DNA of 59,594 bases from an uncultured Bacilli bacterium (GTDB lineage Bacteria; Bacillota_I; Bacilli_A; RF39; UBA660), in assembly GCA_944359055.1 (NCBI GenBank), contig CALVSO010000008.1:1-59594 (forward strand), given 5' to 3'. Shown here one piece after another: positions 24,231-32,963 of this stretch. The notes beneath the pieces were generated by a model that worked only from the letters and a program-made list of their open reading frames with translations, was not told the DNA's origin and did not search any database. The position numbers and the translations under genes were made by a program. Numbering within the stretch: position 1 is the stretch's first letter; every line of letters begins with the position of its first letter.

Positions 24231-25224
24231 TTTCTTTCTTTAATCCGTAATGTACTCTTACTTTATCTTCTATCTCATTAGCTAATTCTTTATTTTTCTT
24301 TAACAATTCTTTAACATTTTCTTTACCTTGACCAATTTTTTCACCTTTATAAGAATACCAAGCACCACTTTTTTCAATTATATTTGCTTCTGTTGCTAAA
24401 TCAACTAATTCGCCTTCATGAGATACACCTTCACCATACATTATATCAACTGTGCATGATTTAAAAGGTGGAGCCATTTTATTTTTAACTACTTTAATAG
24501 TAGTCTTATTACCAACTATATCAGTACCTAATTTTAATTGTTCTGCTCTTCTTATTTCTAATCTAATTGAAGAATAAAATTTTAATGCTCTTCCACCTGG
24601 TGTTACTTCAGGATTTCCAAACATTACACCAACTTTTTCTCTTAATTGATTAATAAATATAGCAACAGTATTTGTTTTATTTATGACACCTGCTAATTTA
24701 CGTAATGCTTGACTCATAAGTCTTGCTTGTAATCCAACATGAGAATCTCCCATTTCACCTTCAATTTCAGCTTGTGGTACTAATGCTGCTACTGAATCAA
24801 TAACAATGACACTAATAGCACCACTTCTAACTAAGGCTTCACATATTTCTAATGCTTGTTCACCATTATCTGGTTGTGATAATAATAATTCATCTATATT
24901 AACACCTAGTTTTTGAGCATATTGTGGGTCTAATGAATTTTCAGCATCAATAAAAGCTACTCTTCCACCTAATTTTTGAGCTTCTGCTATAGCATGTAAA
25001 GCAAAAGTAGTTTTACCACTTGATTCTGGACCATATATTTCAATTATTCTTCCTTTAGGATATCCACCTATTCCTAATATCATGTCTAAAGCTATTGAAC
25101 CACTTGGAATAACATCTATTTGTCTAACTTCATTAGAACCTAATTTCATAACAGATCCTTTTCCAAATTGTTTTTCTATATCTTGTAAAACTTGATCTAA
25201 TGTTTTGTCATTACTTTTTGTCAT
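24211..25224 (-). CDS. recA: RecA recombinase
   Basis: This is the strand-exchange and SOS co-protease ATPase: 337 residues with Walker A GPESSGKT (65-72), the [10 protein letters not shown] Walker B strand, the L1/L2 DNA-binding loops ([20 protein letters not shown] at ~155, [16 protein letters not shown] at ~200) and the QLREK motif. The C-terminal acidic tail is short. A strong sigma-A promoter precedes it. Upstream GTTCG gives only half of a Gram-positive SOS box, so LexA control is not shown. It follows pgsA, as in B. subtilis apart from cinA. Confidence 0.97.
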   Translation of the reverse strand: MTKSNDKTLDQVLQDIEKQFGKGSVMKLGSNEVRQIDVIPSGSIALDMILGIGGYPKGRIIEIYGPESSGKTTFALHAIAEAQKLGGRVAFIDAENSLDPQYAQKLGVNIDELLLSQPDNGEQALEICEALVRSGAISVIVIDSVAALVPQAEIEGEMGDSHVGLQARLMSQALRKLAGVINKTNTVAIFINQLREKVGVMFGNPEVTPGGRALKFYSSIRLEIRRAEQLKLGTDIVGNKTTIKVVKNKMAPPFKSCTVDIMYGEGVSHEGELVDLATEANIIEKSGAWYSYKGEKIGQGKENVKELLKKNKELANEIEDKVRVHYGLKKETKKDVK

Positions 25225-25255
25225 AATTCCTCCTAATTTTAACTCCTACAATCAC

Positions 25256-25284
25256 ATTATAAACTAAAAAAAAACAAAAGTCAA
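25256..25284 (-). promoter_or_regulatory. Sigma-A promoter of recA
   Basis: On the minus strand TTGACT (25279-25284), 17 nt, TATAAT (25256-25261). Confidence 0.8.
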
Positions 25285-25330
25285 TACAAAAGCGAACAAA
25301 AATTTGTATTTAATGATTAAAAAAAATAAC

Positions 25331-25921
25331 TTAACTTAAAATTATTTTTTTATTCATTTGATAATATTGCATTCCAGAATATACACTAAGTACAGTAGCG
25401 ATAATTAATAATACATCTGAAACTTTTATATTATATAATTCAAAAGGTAAGTTATTAAATAATGTTAAAACAATACCTAACATTAAAAATGCCGTTTTAA
25501 ATTTTCCTGATTTAATTGCAGCTACAACTTCTTTTTTACTACCAACAATCATTTTAATAATATCAACAACTGTATCCCTAGTAACAACAATAACTGGAAT
25601 TATTGGATGAATTAACCCTTGACTAGCCAATATAATCAAAACAGAATTTACCAAGAACTTATCAGCTATTGCATCTAACATTTTACCTAAATCAGTAATC
25701 ATATTATATTTTCTAGCAATATATCCATCTAAAAAATCAGTTAATGACGCTAAAATAAATAAAATTCCTGCAATAAAATATTTAATATCAATAACAATTG
25801 ATTCATTTATAAATAATTTTGTTGCTGTTAATCCTACTGCATCAAATGGAAAAATCAAAATTAAAACTATTAAAACAGTCATAAAAATTCTTAAACTTGT
25901 TATTTTATTTGGTAAGCTCAT
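25331..25921 (-). CDS. pgsA: CDP-diacylglycerol-glycerol-3-phosphate 3-phosphatidyltransferase
   Basis: This membrane enzyme makes phosphatidylglycerol-phosphate, the committed step to PG and cardiolipin. The 196-residue protein carries the CDP-alcohol phosphotransferase signature D-G-x2-A-R-x8-G-x3-D-x3-D (LTDFLDGYIARKYNMITDLG, followed by KMLDAIADK at ~70-98) and about five hydrophobic helices. ATG 25921 follows GGAGGTA; an upstream ATG overlaps that ribosome site. It overlaps the RodZ-like gene by 17 nt. The order rodZ-like/pgsA/recA corresponds to ymfM-pgsA-cinA-recA of Bacillus, with cinA missing. Confidence 0.92.
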   Translation of the reverse strand: MSLPNKITSLRIFMTVLIVLILIFPFDAVGLTATKLFINESIVIDIKYFIAGILFILASLTDFLDGYIARKYNMITDLGKMLDAIADKFLVNSVLIILASQGLIHPIIPVIVVTRDTVVDIIKMIVGSKKEVVAAIKSGKFKTAFLMLGIVLTLFNNLPFELYNIKVSDVLLIIATVLSVYSGMQYYQMNKKIILS

Positions 25922-26378
25922 ATGTACCTCCATAAACTAAATTATCATTATTTTTATCGTCTTCTTTTATTATTGTATAAAGTAATACTACTATAGTTAA
26001 AAATATTACTACTATTGCTATATAAATAATGTTTTGATATATTTTTTCACTTTTTCTTTCAACAGTATAAGGCGATTTTATTTTATTTTCTTGTTTACTT
26101 TTACTTTCTTTTTTTATATCATCTAAAGATAACTTAGAGGTATAATCAAATAAATATTCATTAAAATCATCAACAATTTCTTCTTTATTTAATCCTAAAT
26201 ATTTAGCGTAATCTCTAATAAAATATTTTAAATTAAATACATCTTGAAAATGTTCTACATTACCATTTTCTATATCAGTAATTTGTGAGGCAGATATTTT
26301 TAAGTCTTCAGCTGCTTCTTCAACAGAAACTCCTATGCTTTCCCTAGCCTCTTTTAATTTTTCACCTATTTCTTTCAT
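25905..26378 (-). CDS. RodZ/YmfM-like membrane-anchored HTH protein
   Basis: The 157-residue protein has an N-terminal HTH_25 domain (1-~75: IGEKLKEARESIGVSVEEAA, ITDIENGN, LKYFIRDYAKYLGL). A charged linker, one membrane helix (~113-137) and a short exterior tail follow. RodZ links MreB filaments to the wall-elongation machinery through this HTH. The long periplasmic domain of E. coli RodZ is missing, as in short Firmicutes forms such as YmfM. Position before pgsA supports the assignment. Confidence 0.8.
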   Translation of the reverse strand: MKEIGEKLKEARESIGVSVEEAAEDLKISASQITDIENGNVEHFQDVFNLKYFIRDYAKYLGLNKEEIVDDFNEYLFDYTSKLSLDDIKKESKSKQENKIKSPYTVERKSEKIYQNIIYIAIVVIFLTIVVLLYTIIKEDDKNNDNLVYGGTYELTK

Positions 26379-26400
26379 AAGTCACCTCATAAATAAAAAA

Positions 26401-26744
26401 AATAATACTTATAAGCCATGTTCTGTACTCTTAATAGAGCGACAAACATCTATCTACCAATAAAATTGGTTCTAAATAAAGTTTAATTCCCTTATTTAAA
26501 CTCCCCTACCATAATTTGGGTTTCTTGCTTGTGGGGTTTACCGCGTTTCATTCTTCTATTACTAGAAGCATCGTTTCTGTGGCACTTTATATCTAATCTA
26601 ATCCTTATAGGACTATTTCGATGCCGTTAGGTTAAAACCTACCATAGGTTATTTTTTCCCTATGCACAATCACTACTACCATCTCAGGATAGTGCAAGCA
26701 TGGACTTTCCTCTACATTAAATGCAGCGTTTGTCAAGTATTATT
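26401..26744 (-). ncRNA. rnpB: RNase P RNA (class B)
   Basis: The minus strand contains the conserved class-B elements. These are GTAGAGGAAAGTCCATGC (P4 5' side), CTGAGATGGTAGTAGTG, GTGCCACAGAAACGATGC, GAAACGCGGTAAACCCC, and near the 3' end ACAGAACATGGCTTATAAG (P4 3' side). The terminal helix P1 forms between AATAATACTT (5', 26735-26744) and AAGTATTATT (3', 26401-26410). The RNA catalyses 5' maturation of tRNAs. Its 5' end coincides with the stop codon of gpsB, giving the Bacillus-like gpsB-rnpB order. A T run downstream may terminate it. This fills the gap between gpsB and the RodZ-like gene. Confidence 0.95.
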
Positions 26745-27069
26745 CTTTACCATATATAATTTTTTCTAAATTAGATAATCTTTTTAAAACATCGACACTA
26801 TTACTTCCAGAATCACTATCAGCGTTTTCTTTTAAAATATCTAATTTCATTTTTAAACTTCTAATTTCTTGTTTTAACTTCATGTTATCATTAGTTAAAT
26901 CTCTTATTTCATTAGAAAGTTCCTTATTAATAGCCATAAATTCTTCATAATCACGCATGATTATATCTAAGAATTTGTCCACTTCTTGTGGACGATACCC
27001 CCTTGTATCCAACTTAAATTCTTTTTCAAATATATCTTTAACGGTCAACATTATTCGATCTTGATACAT
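26740..27069 (-). CDS. gpsB: Cell-division regulator GpsB
   Basis: GpsB is the small DivIVA paralogue that coordinates penicillin-binding proteins between septum and side wall. The 109-residue protein has the DivIVA/GpsB N-terminal membrane-binding domain (KDIFEKEFKLDTRGYRPQEV, then DKFLDIIMRDYE), a coiled coil (~40-80) and a short C-terminal trimer segment (VDVLKRLSNLEKIIYG). ATG 27069 follows GGGTGAT. Its stop overlaps the 5' strand of RNase P helix P1. The PBP1 gene, whose product is the typical GpsB partner, lies close by. Confidence 0.93.
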   Translation of the reverse strand: MYQDRIMLTVKDIFEKEFKLDTRGYRPQEVDKFLDIIMRDYEEFMAINKELSNEIRDLTNDNMKLKQEIRSLKMKLDILKENADSDSGSNSVDVLKRLSNLEKIIYGKE

Positions 27070-27122
27070 CTAATATCACCCAGATAAATTATATAACAAA
27101 AAAGGATATTTTGTCAACCAAA

Positions 27123-27212
27123 TTATTTTCTTATATTTTTAAAATAAGTTGCTAATTTGATGAACTTAATATCCTCTATCATATTATTAAAAATGCCTTC
27201 TATATGATCCAT
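27123..27212 (-). CDS. Possible 29-residue peptide upstream of gpsB
   Basis: A small ORF starts ATG (27210-27212) 5 nt after AGGTGAG. It encodes MDHIEGIFNNMIEDIKFIKL with a basic end (..YFKNIRK). The ribosome site is good and the peptide looks amphipathic. No family is recognised, and short ORFs of this length arise by chance in A+T-rich DNA. Confidence 0.35.
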   Translation of the reverse strand: MDHIEGIFNNMIEDIKFIKLATYFKNIRK

Positions 27213-27330
27213 AATCTCACCTATTTTTATTAAACCACACATATGTAAATAATGCATTAAATTCGACAAAACATGTCAAAATTAGTTTAAATTATTTTAT
27301 AAATATAGTATAATAATAATGGTGAGATAG

Positions 27331-27885
27331 ATGAATTATCCAAACGGTATTAAAAAAACATTTAAAATAAGTGCTAGTAACCGTGGTATGACTTTAGAAC
27401 AAGAATTAAATGATACTAACCTTTATTATCGTAATAATGATATGGCTGTTATTTATAAAAAGCCTACCCCTATTACAATCAATAAAGTAGATTATAAAAA
27501 TAGAAAAGATGCAGTCATAAAAGAAGCACACTTTATGACACCTTCAACTACTGATTATAATGGAATATATAATGGTAAATATATCGATTTTGAAGCTAAA
27601 GAAACAAGAAAAAGTTATTTTCCTCTAGCTAATATTCATGCTCATCAAATAGAACACTTAAAAAAAATAAAAAAATGTGGTGGAATCGGATTTATTATTG
27701 TTAAATTTATACTCGATAAAGAAACATATTTGTTAGAAATTGACAAATTAGAAAATTTTTTAGATAATAATAAACGTAAATCTATTCCAAAAGAATATTT
27801 TATACAAAATGGTTATTTAATTAAACAAGGATATAAGCCATACTTAGATTATTTAAAAATAATAGATGTAATTAAGGAGAGATAA
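27331..27885 (+). CDS. recU: Holliday junction resolvase RecU
   Basis: RecU cleaves four-way junctions during recombinational repair and chromosome segregation in low-GC Gram-positives. The 184-residue protein has the N-terminal NYPNGIKKTF and SNRGMTLEQELN motifs and the nuclease core TDYNGIYNGKYIDFEAKET with catalytic Asp/Glu/Lys (~85-105). FPLANIHAHQIEHL follows. Only 2 nt separate it from the PBP1 gene, the recU-ponA operon of Bacilli. GGTGAG precedes ATG 27331, and a TATAAT lies just before it. Confidence 0.93.
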   Translation: MNYPNGIKKTFKISASNRGMTLEQELNDTNLYYRNNDMAVIYKKPTPITINKVDYKNRKDAVIKEAHFMTPSTTDYNGIYNGKYIDFEAKETRKSYFPLANIHAHQIEHLKKIKKCGGIGFIIVKFILDKETYLLEIDKLENFLDNNKRKSIPKEYFIQNGYLIKQGYKPYLDYLKIIDVIKER

Positions 27886-27887
27886 AA

Positions 27888-30695
27888 ATGAAAAAATTTT
27901 TTAAGAAAAATAAAAAAATAATTATTGCCGCTTTAATTAGCTTAATAATTTTAATTGTAGGATCATTAACAATAAGTTTTGTTCCAACTATATTATTAAT
28001 GTTATTTATAGGAATGATATATTTCCTTGTAACTAAGAAAAAAAAGAAAAAAACAAGTAAAATAGAGATATTTAAATCATTTATGATTTTTTGCTTCTCT
28101 TTTGCTATATTTTGTTTAATTTTAGGTATTTCATTTGGTGCATATATAATTACAACAGCGCCAAAATTTACTGAAGAAAAATTATATAATAAGGATGCTT
28201 CTATTTTATATTTATCAAATGGTGAAGAGTTTGCTAAAATCGGTGATGAATTAAGAGAAAAAGTTACTTATGATCAATTATCACAATCTTTAATTGATGC
28301 AATTATTGCTACAGAAGATTCAAGATTTTTCCAACATAGTGGCGTTGACTTACCAAGGTTTTTAAAAGCATCATTTACTCAACTTTTAGGTAAAGGTGGA
28401 GGTGGTGCTTCAACTTTAACTATGCAAGTATCTAAAAATGCATTTACATCAACAGAAGCTGAAGGTATTGAAGGTATCATTCGTAAATTCACAGATATTT
28501 ATGTTTCTGTTTTTGAAATTGAAACCCATTATACTAAAGAACAAGTAATTGAATTTTATGTTAATTCTAACAATTTGGGAAGTAGAAATCGTGGCGTTGA
28601 ACAAGCAAGTATGGATTATTTTGGTAAACATGCTAGTGAATTAAATGTCGCTGAATCGGCTATGATTGCCGGTTTATTCCAAGCTCCTGGCGCTTATAAT
28701 CCATACTTATATCCAGAAGCATGTGAACAAAGAAGGCAAACTGTTTTAAGTTTAATGTTAAGACATGGTTACATTAATGAAGAAGAATATAATATTGCTA
28801 AAGAGCTAACAGTTGAAGAATTATTAGTTGATAAAGAAGTAGAAGGAGATTCAAATACATACATTGATTTTATTAATACTGTTGTAGAAGAAGTTATTGA
28901 AAGAACAGGTCAAGATCCATATGAAGTCCCAATGAAAATATATACAACTATGGATAAAGATATGCAAGATACAATGTCTGGTGTTATGAGTGGATCGTTG
29001 TATAAATGGGAAAATGATGAAGTACAGGCAGCAAGTGTTGTTATAGATGTTAACACAGGTGAAATTAAAGCTGTTGGTGGCGGAAGAAATCGTGTTGCAA
29101 AAGGTGTTAACTTTACTAATATTCCTAGACAAATTGGTTCTACCGCTAAACCTTTATATGATTATGGACCTGGTATTGAATATAATAATTGGTCTACTTA
29201 TACCCCATTTACTGATGAACCTTATGCTTATTCAGATGGTACTACTTTAAAAAACTGGGATGGTAAATATTATAACTTCCAAACATTACATGAAGCTTTA
29301 AAACATTCAAGAAATATTCCTGCTGTAAAAGCTTTTCAACAAAATAGCCAATCAAATATAACTAAATTTGTTACTAATTTAGGATTAAATCCTGGAACAA
29401 TGTATGAAACTCATGCACTTGGTGGTTATGAAGGCGATACTTTAATTACTTTAGCTACTGCTTATGCTGCATTCTCAAATGGTGGTTATTATATTGAACC
29501 TCATAGTTTTACAAAAGCTGAATTTACTGAATCAGGTAAAACTTATGAAGTTAAACCAGTTACTAAAAAAGCAATGAGTGAATCTACAGCTTATATGATT
29601 GCAAAAATACTAGAAGATACATCAGGTTATGCAATTGGAAGAAACGTTAACGGAGTTAACTATGCAGGTAAATCTGGAACCAATAACTTACCTTCTAATA
29701 TTATTGATCAATATGATTATCCATCAAACGCTATAAAAGATAAATTAATTGCAAGTTTTAATGATTCTTATGCAATAACAGTTTGGTATGGTTATGAAGA
29801 ATTAAATAAGGAACATTATATGACTGTCAATAACTATAACATAAAAGATGTATTCCAAACTATAGCTAAATCTGTATATACAGAAAAATCAACTTGGGAA
29901 CAACCTGATAGTGTTGTTAAATTAGAAGTTGAATACGGATTACCTACTGCTATGTTAGCAAGTGAATATACACCTGAATCACAAAAAGTTACAGCTTATT
30001 TTAAAAAAGGATTTGAACCAACTGAAGTATCTACTAGATATAGTCAATTAGCTAATGTTTCAAATTTAAACTATACTAATAATACTCTATCTTGGAATCC
30101 TATTGCTACACCTGATTTTATTGATAATAATTATCTTAATCAATTATACACAAAATTATATACTGATGAAAAAACTAGACAAGAACAACTTAATTCTCAT
30201 TTAAGTTATAATCAAAAAAATATTGGATCTGTTGTTTATGATGTTTATATAAAAGATAGTACAGGAAATTTAAAATTAATTACAACTACAAGTAATACAA
30301 GTTTTGTTTATCCAGTTACTGAATCAACTACATTTGTTGTTAAATCAAGTTATAGTATATTTAAAAGTAATGCTAGTAGCGGTGCAGAATTTACTGTAGA
30401 AACTAGTGGTAGTTCAATTGTTAGTAGCCAATTAAATGGTAATTCAACGATTACATTATCTGTTGGTCAAAAGTACAGTGAACCAGAAAAGCCAGTTATC
30501 GTTTTATTAAATGGAAATACCGATATTACAAATTTAGCAACTATCACATGTACAGTTATGCGAAATTCTGATAATCAAGTATTTAACAGTACTTCTTATA
30601 TAAATACGGATAAACCAGATACATATACAATAACTTATCATATTAAATATGGAAGTTATAGTGATACATTAATTAAATTAGTACAAATAAATTAA
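27888..30695 (+). CDS. pbp1A: Class A penicillin-binding protein (PBP1)
   Basis: This bifunctional peptidoglycan polymerase has 935 residues. A cytosolic tail and a hydrophobic N-terminal region (two helices, ~10-45 and ~60-85) come first. The GT51 glycosyltransferase follows (~95-290; ATEDSRFFQHSGVD with catalytic Glu, GGGGASTLTMQVSKN). The transpeptidase comes next (~345-680), with SxxK as STAK (after PRQIG), SRN and KSGT. The C-terminal 200 residues include fibronectin-III-like and beta-rich segments with low-complexity Ser/Asn. It builds wall glycan at the outer membrane face and is a probable GpsB partner. AAGGAGAG precedes the ATG. Confidence 0.93.
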   Translation: MKKFFKKNKKIIIAALISLIILIVGSLTISFVPTILLMLFIGMIYFLVTKKKKKKTSKIEIFKSFMIFCFSFAIFCLILGISFGAYIITTAPKFTEEKLYNKDASILYLSNGEEFAKIGDELREKVTYDQLSQSLIDAIIATEDSRFFQHSGVDLPRFLKASFTQLLGKGGGGASTLTMQVSKNAFTSTEAEGIEGIIRKFTDIYVSVFEIETHYTKEQVIEFYVNSNNLGSRNRGVEQASMDYFGKHASELNVAESAMIAGLFQAPGAYNPYLYPEACEQRRQTVLSLMLRHGYINEEEYNIAKELTVEELLVDKEVEGDSNTYIDFINTVVEEVIERTGQDPYEVPMKIYTTMDKDMQDTMSGVMSGSLYKWENDEVQAASVVIDVNTGEIKAVGGGRNRVAKGVNFTNIPRQIGSTAKPLYDYGPGIEYNNWSTYTPFTDEPYAYSDGTTLKNWDGKYYNFQTLHEALKHSRNIPAVKAFQQNSQSNITKFVTNLGLNPGTMYETHALGGYEGDTLITLATAYAAFSNGGYYIEPHSFTKAEFTESGKTYEVKPVTKKAMSESTAYMIAKILEDTSGYAIGRNVNGVNYAGKSGTNNLPSNIIDQYDYPSNAIKDKLIASFNDSYAITVWYGYEELNKEHYMTVNNYNIKDVFQTIAKSVYTEKSTWEQPDSVVKLEVEYGLPTAMLASEYTPESQKVTAYFKKGFEPTEVSTRYSQLANVSNLNYTNNTLSWNPIATPDFIDNNYLNQLYTKLYTDEKTRQEQLNSHLSYNQKNIGSVVYDVYIKDSTGNLKLITTTSNTSFVYPVTESTTFVVKSSYSIFKSNASSGAEFTVETSGSSIVSSQLNGNSTITLSVGQKYSEPEKPVIVLLNGNTDITNLATITCTVMRNSDNQVFNSTSYINTDKPDTYTITYHIKYGSYSDTLIKLVQIN

Positions 30696-30719
30696 AAGAA
30701 GGAATTACCCTTCTTTTTT
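30693..30719. terminator. Shared terminator between PBP1 and nth genes
   Basis: AAAAGAAGG pairs with CCTTCTTTT around AATTAC, with flanking T and A runs. It includes the PBP1 stop and abuts the nth stop. Confidence 0.8.
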
Positions 30720-31313
30720 ACATATATTTTTTAATTTACAATTTTCACAGTTTGGATTAATAGCTTTACAATAATAACGACCAAACAAAACTAATTGATG
30801 ATGCAATCTACATAAATCATAATCTTTGAATTTTTTAGATAATTTTTTTTCAGTAGTATATACATCATCATTTTTTTTAGCTATTCCTAATCTTATACTT
30901 ACTCGATGAACATGTGTATCAACTGCAATACAAGGAATATTATAAATATTACTTAAAACAACATTAGTAGTTTTTCTACCTACTCCAGGCAAACTTTCTA
31001 AAAATTCTCTATCATTTGGGACAATATCATTTTTTTCTTTTAATTTATTAGCTATATCAATTATATTTTTAGCTTTCTTATTATAAGTTCCAATTGGTTT
31101 AATGATCTTTATTATATCATTAATATCAGATTTTCTTAAAGCTTCTAAATTTGGATATTTTTTGAATAATACTTCAGTTACTTCATTTACTCTTTTATCC
31201 GTTGTTTGAGCACTTAACATAGTAGCAATCAATAATTCATAATCTTTATTATAATTTAATTCACATTTTGGATTAGGTATTAATTCATCTAGATAATTAA
31301 TTATCTCGTTCAT
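30705..31313 (-). CDS. nth: Endonuclease III
   Basis: This DNA glycosylase/AP lyase removes oxidised pyrimidines. The 202-residue HhH-GPD protein has LPGVGRKTTNVVLSN (~110-124) with the catalytic Lys, the catalytic Asp in AVDTHVHRVSIRLG, and a C-terminal iron-sulphur cluster motif C-x6-C-x2-C-x5-C (CKAINPNCENCKLKNIC). Its start overlaps dnaD by 17 nt, so the two are coupled. The dnaD-nth pair next to the PBP1/recU genes matches the B. subtilis arrangement. Confidence 0.95.
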   Translation of the reverse strand: MNEIINYLDELIPNPKCELNYNKDYELLIATMLSAQTTDKRVNEVTEVLFKKYPNLEALRKSDINDIIKIIKPIGTYNKKAKNIIDIANKLKEKNDIVPNDREFLESLPGVGRKTTNVVLSNIYNIPCIAVDTHVHRVSIRLGIAKKNDDVYTTEKKLSKKFKDYDLCRLHHQLVLFGRYYCKAINPNCENCKLKNICKKEG

Positions 31314-31926
31314 TTAACCAATCATAATCAAATAATTTTTTATTTGATTTTTTACTTTCAAATTTTTTTCTGTCATTTATAACATCTTCTTCTGTTTTAA
31401 TACCTTTTTTATTCCAATCTCTAATAATTTTATCAATATATCTTAAATTTGTTACATTATTAAATACTGCTTCTTTTAATGCTAATAAAATTAATTTATC
31501 ATCAAAATCTTTTTGCCAATCACTTATTATTTCATAATCCATAGGAGATAAAGTTCTTCCAAATTCTTTTTCAAATATATCAAATAAATTATCTGATTTT
31601 TTTTCTTTTCCATCAATTATAATAAAAGCTAATTTATTATATAATTCATCTAAATTAATTATTTCTTCTCTTACTTTTTTATTTATTATATCTATTTTAA
31701 TAATATTTTTTTCTATTAAAGAATTTATTAAATCCATTGTTTCATTTAATTTAAAATTTAAATCTTTAGCTATTTGTTTCGGATTAAATGTGTTATCAGT
31801 ATTTATTAAATATATTAAAATTATTAATTCTGAATCTGTTATATTTAATTTTCGATAATTTTTAAATAAAATATTAGGAACATAAAATGGTTCGTTTTTT
31901 AATATATCTGTTAATTTTCCTAACAT
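31297..31926 (-). CDS. dnaD: DNA replication initiation protein DnaD
   Basis: DnaD remodels origin or restart DNA and helps load the replicative helicase with DnaB/DnaI. The 209-residue protein has an N-terminal winged-helix domain (~20-95) and a C-terminal DnaD/DnaB2 domain (~115-200). The latter has DYEIISDWQKDFDDKLILLA, the family YIDKIIRDWNKKGI and a basic tail. I start at ATG 31926 because GGGAGGT lies 8 nt before it; the longer frame to 31965 has no such site. It ends in overlap with nth. Confidence 0.9.
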   Translation of the reverse strand: MLGKLTDILKNEPFYVPNILFKNYRKLNITDSELIILIYLINTDNTFNPKQIAKDLNFKLNETMDLINSLIEKNIIKIDIINKKVREEIINLDELYNKLAFIIIDGKEKKSDNLFDIFEKEFGRTLSPMDYEIISDWQKDFDDKLILLALKEAVFNNVTNLRYIDKIIRDWNKKGIKTEEDVINDRKKFESKKSNKKLFDYDWLNERDN

Positions 31927-31942
31927 AAATATAACCTCCCTA

Positions 31943-32884
31943 TCAATAATTTTTACATAATTCATCTAAATCTTTTAACATATTATCAACTTCAGCAAAT
32001 GTTTTTGGTCGAGCACCACAGGCATAGATATGGCCACCACCATTATAATTAGAAGTAACTTCATTAATAATAGGTCCTTTAGATCTAATTGAACATTTAA
32101 TATAGTTATTACCTTTATCTTCACTACAAAAAGCAATAACTTTTACTTCTTGAATATTGTTAAAATTTTCAATTAAATTACCTGCGGTTGATGGATCGAC
32201 TTCGTATTGTTTTAAAATTTCATCAGTTATTTTTAAATAACCTAAACCATTTTCAGTTACTACTAAATTAGATGAAAGATAACCAGAAAATCTTATTTCT
32301 CTTAATGGCCTATTATATAAATTACCATACAAATTAGTAAAATCTAATTTAGTCTTTTTAATTAACCATGCCACTAATTCAAAAGTTTTATATGATGTAT
32401 AGCTATATAAAAATCTATTAGTATCTGCAATAAGACCAATATATAGTTTTGATGCTATTTCAGAATTTATTTTCATATTATTATTTTTTATTAATTCAAT
32501 TATTAACTGACTAGCACTACTCGCTTTATCGTCAATCAATTCAATATTTCCATATTTTTCTACAAAAGGATGATGATCAATTTTAATTACATAATTAAAA
32601 TTATTTATATTAACACCATCGATTCTTTTTATATCAGGTGTATCAGTTACTATTAATAAACTTTTTTCATAATCTATTTCATCTAATTTATCAATATTTC
32701 CTATATAACGAAATCTACTGGCAGGAGATCCTACTACATATACTTTTTTATTTGGAAAATTATATAATATTGCTTCCTTTAATCCAATAGAACTCCCTAA
32801 AGCATCAGGATCAGGACCAACATGTCTCGCAATAACAATTGTATCATATTTTTTTATTGCTTTATATATTCTTTTAAAACTCAT
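31943..32884 (-). CDS. nrnA: DHH-family oligoribonuclease/pAp phosphatase NrnA
   Basis: NrnA removes nanoRNAs at the end of mRNA decay and hydrolyses pAp. The 313-residue protein has the DHH domain motifs RHVGPDPDALGS (~20-31), VTDTPD (~80) and KIDHHPF (~105). The DHHA1 substrate motif GGGHIYACGAR sits near the C-terminus (~283-293). It is the first gene of the nrnA-dnaD-nth series (17-nt gap). Its ATG follows a GAAAGTGTG-like weak ribosome site. Confidence 0.92.
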   Translation of the reverse strand: MSFKRIYKAIKKYDTIVIARHVGPDPDALGSSIGLKEAILYNFPNKKVYVVGSPASRFRYIGNIDKLDEIDYEKSLLIVTDTPDIKRIDGVNINNFNYVIKIDHHPFVEKYGNIELIDDKASSASQLIIELIKNNNMKINSEIASKLYIGLIADTNRFLYSYTSYKTFELVAWLIKKTKLDFTNLYGNLYNRPLREIRFSGYLSSNLVVTENGLGYLKITDEILKQYEVDPSTAGNLIENFNNIQEVKVIAFCSEDKGNNYIKCSIRSKGPIINEVTSNYNGGGHIYACGARPKTFAEVDNMLKDLDELCKNY

Positions 32885-32937
32885 ACAATCACACTTTCTA
32901 CTGCAATAATTATACTATATTTAGTTAATTATGTCTA

Positions 32938-32963
32938 GAAAAAAAGAAGGATTAACCTTCAAT
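32938..32963 (-). terminator. Terminator of the ackA operon
   Basis: On the minus strand GAAGG pairs with CCTTC around TTAA, followed by seven T. It overlaps the ackA stop. Confidence 0.8.

Noticed and set aside
25285-25320. SOS (LexA) box upstream of recA
   Set aside because: Only a GTTCG half-site is visible, with no matching GAAC half. I do not call an operator.
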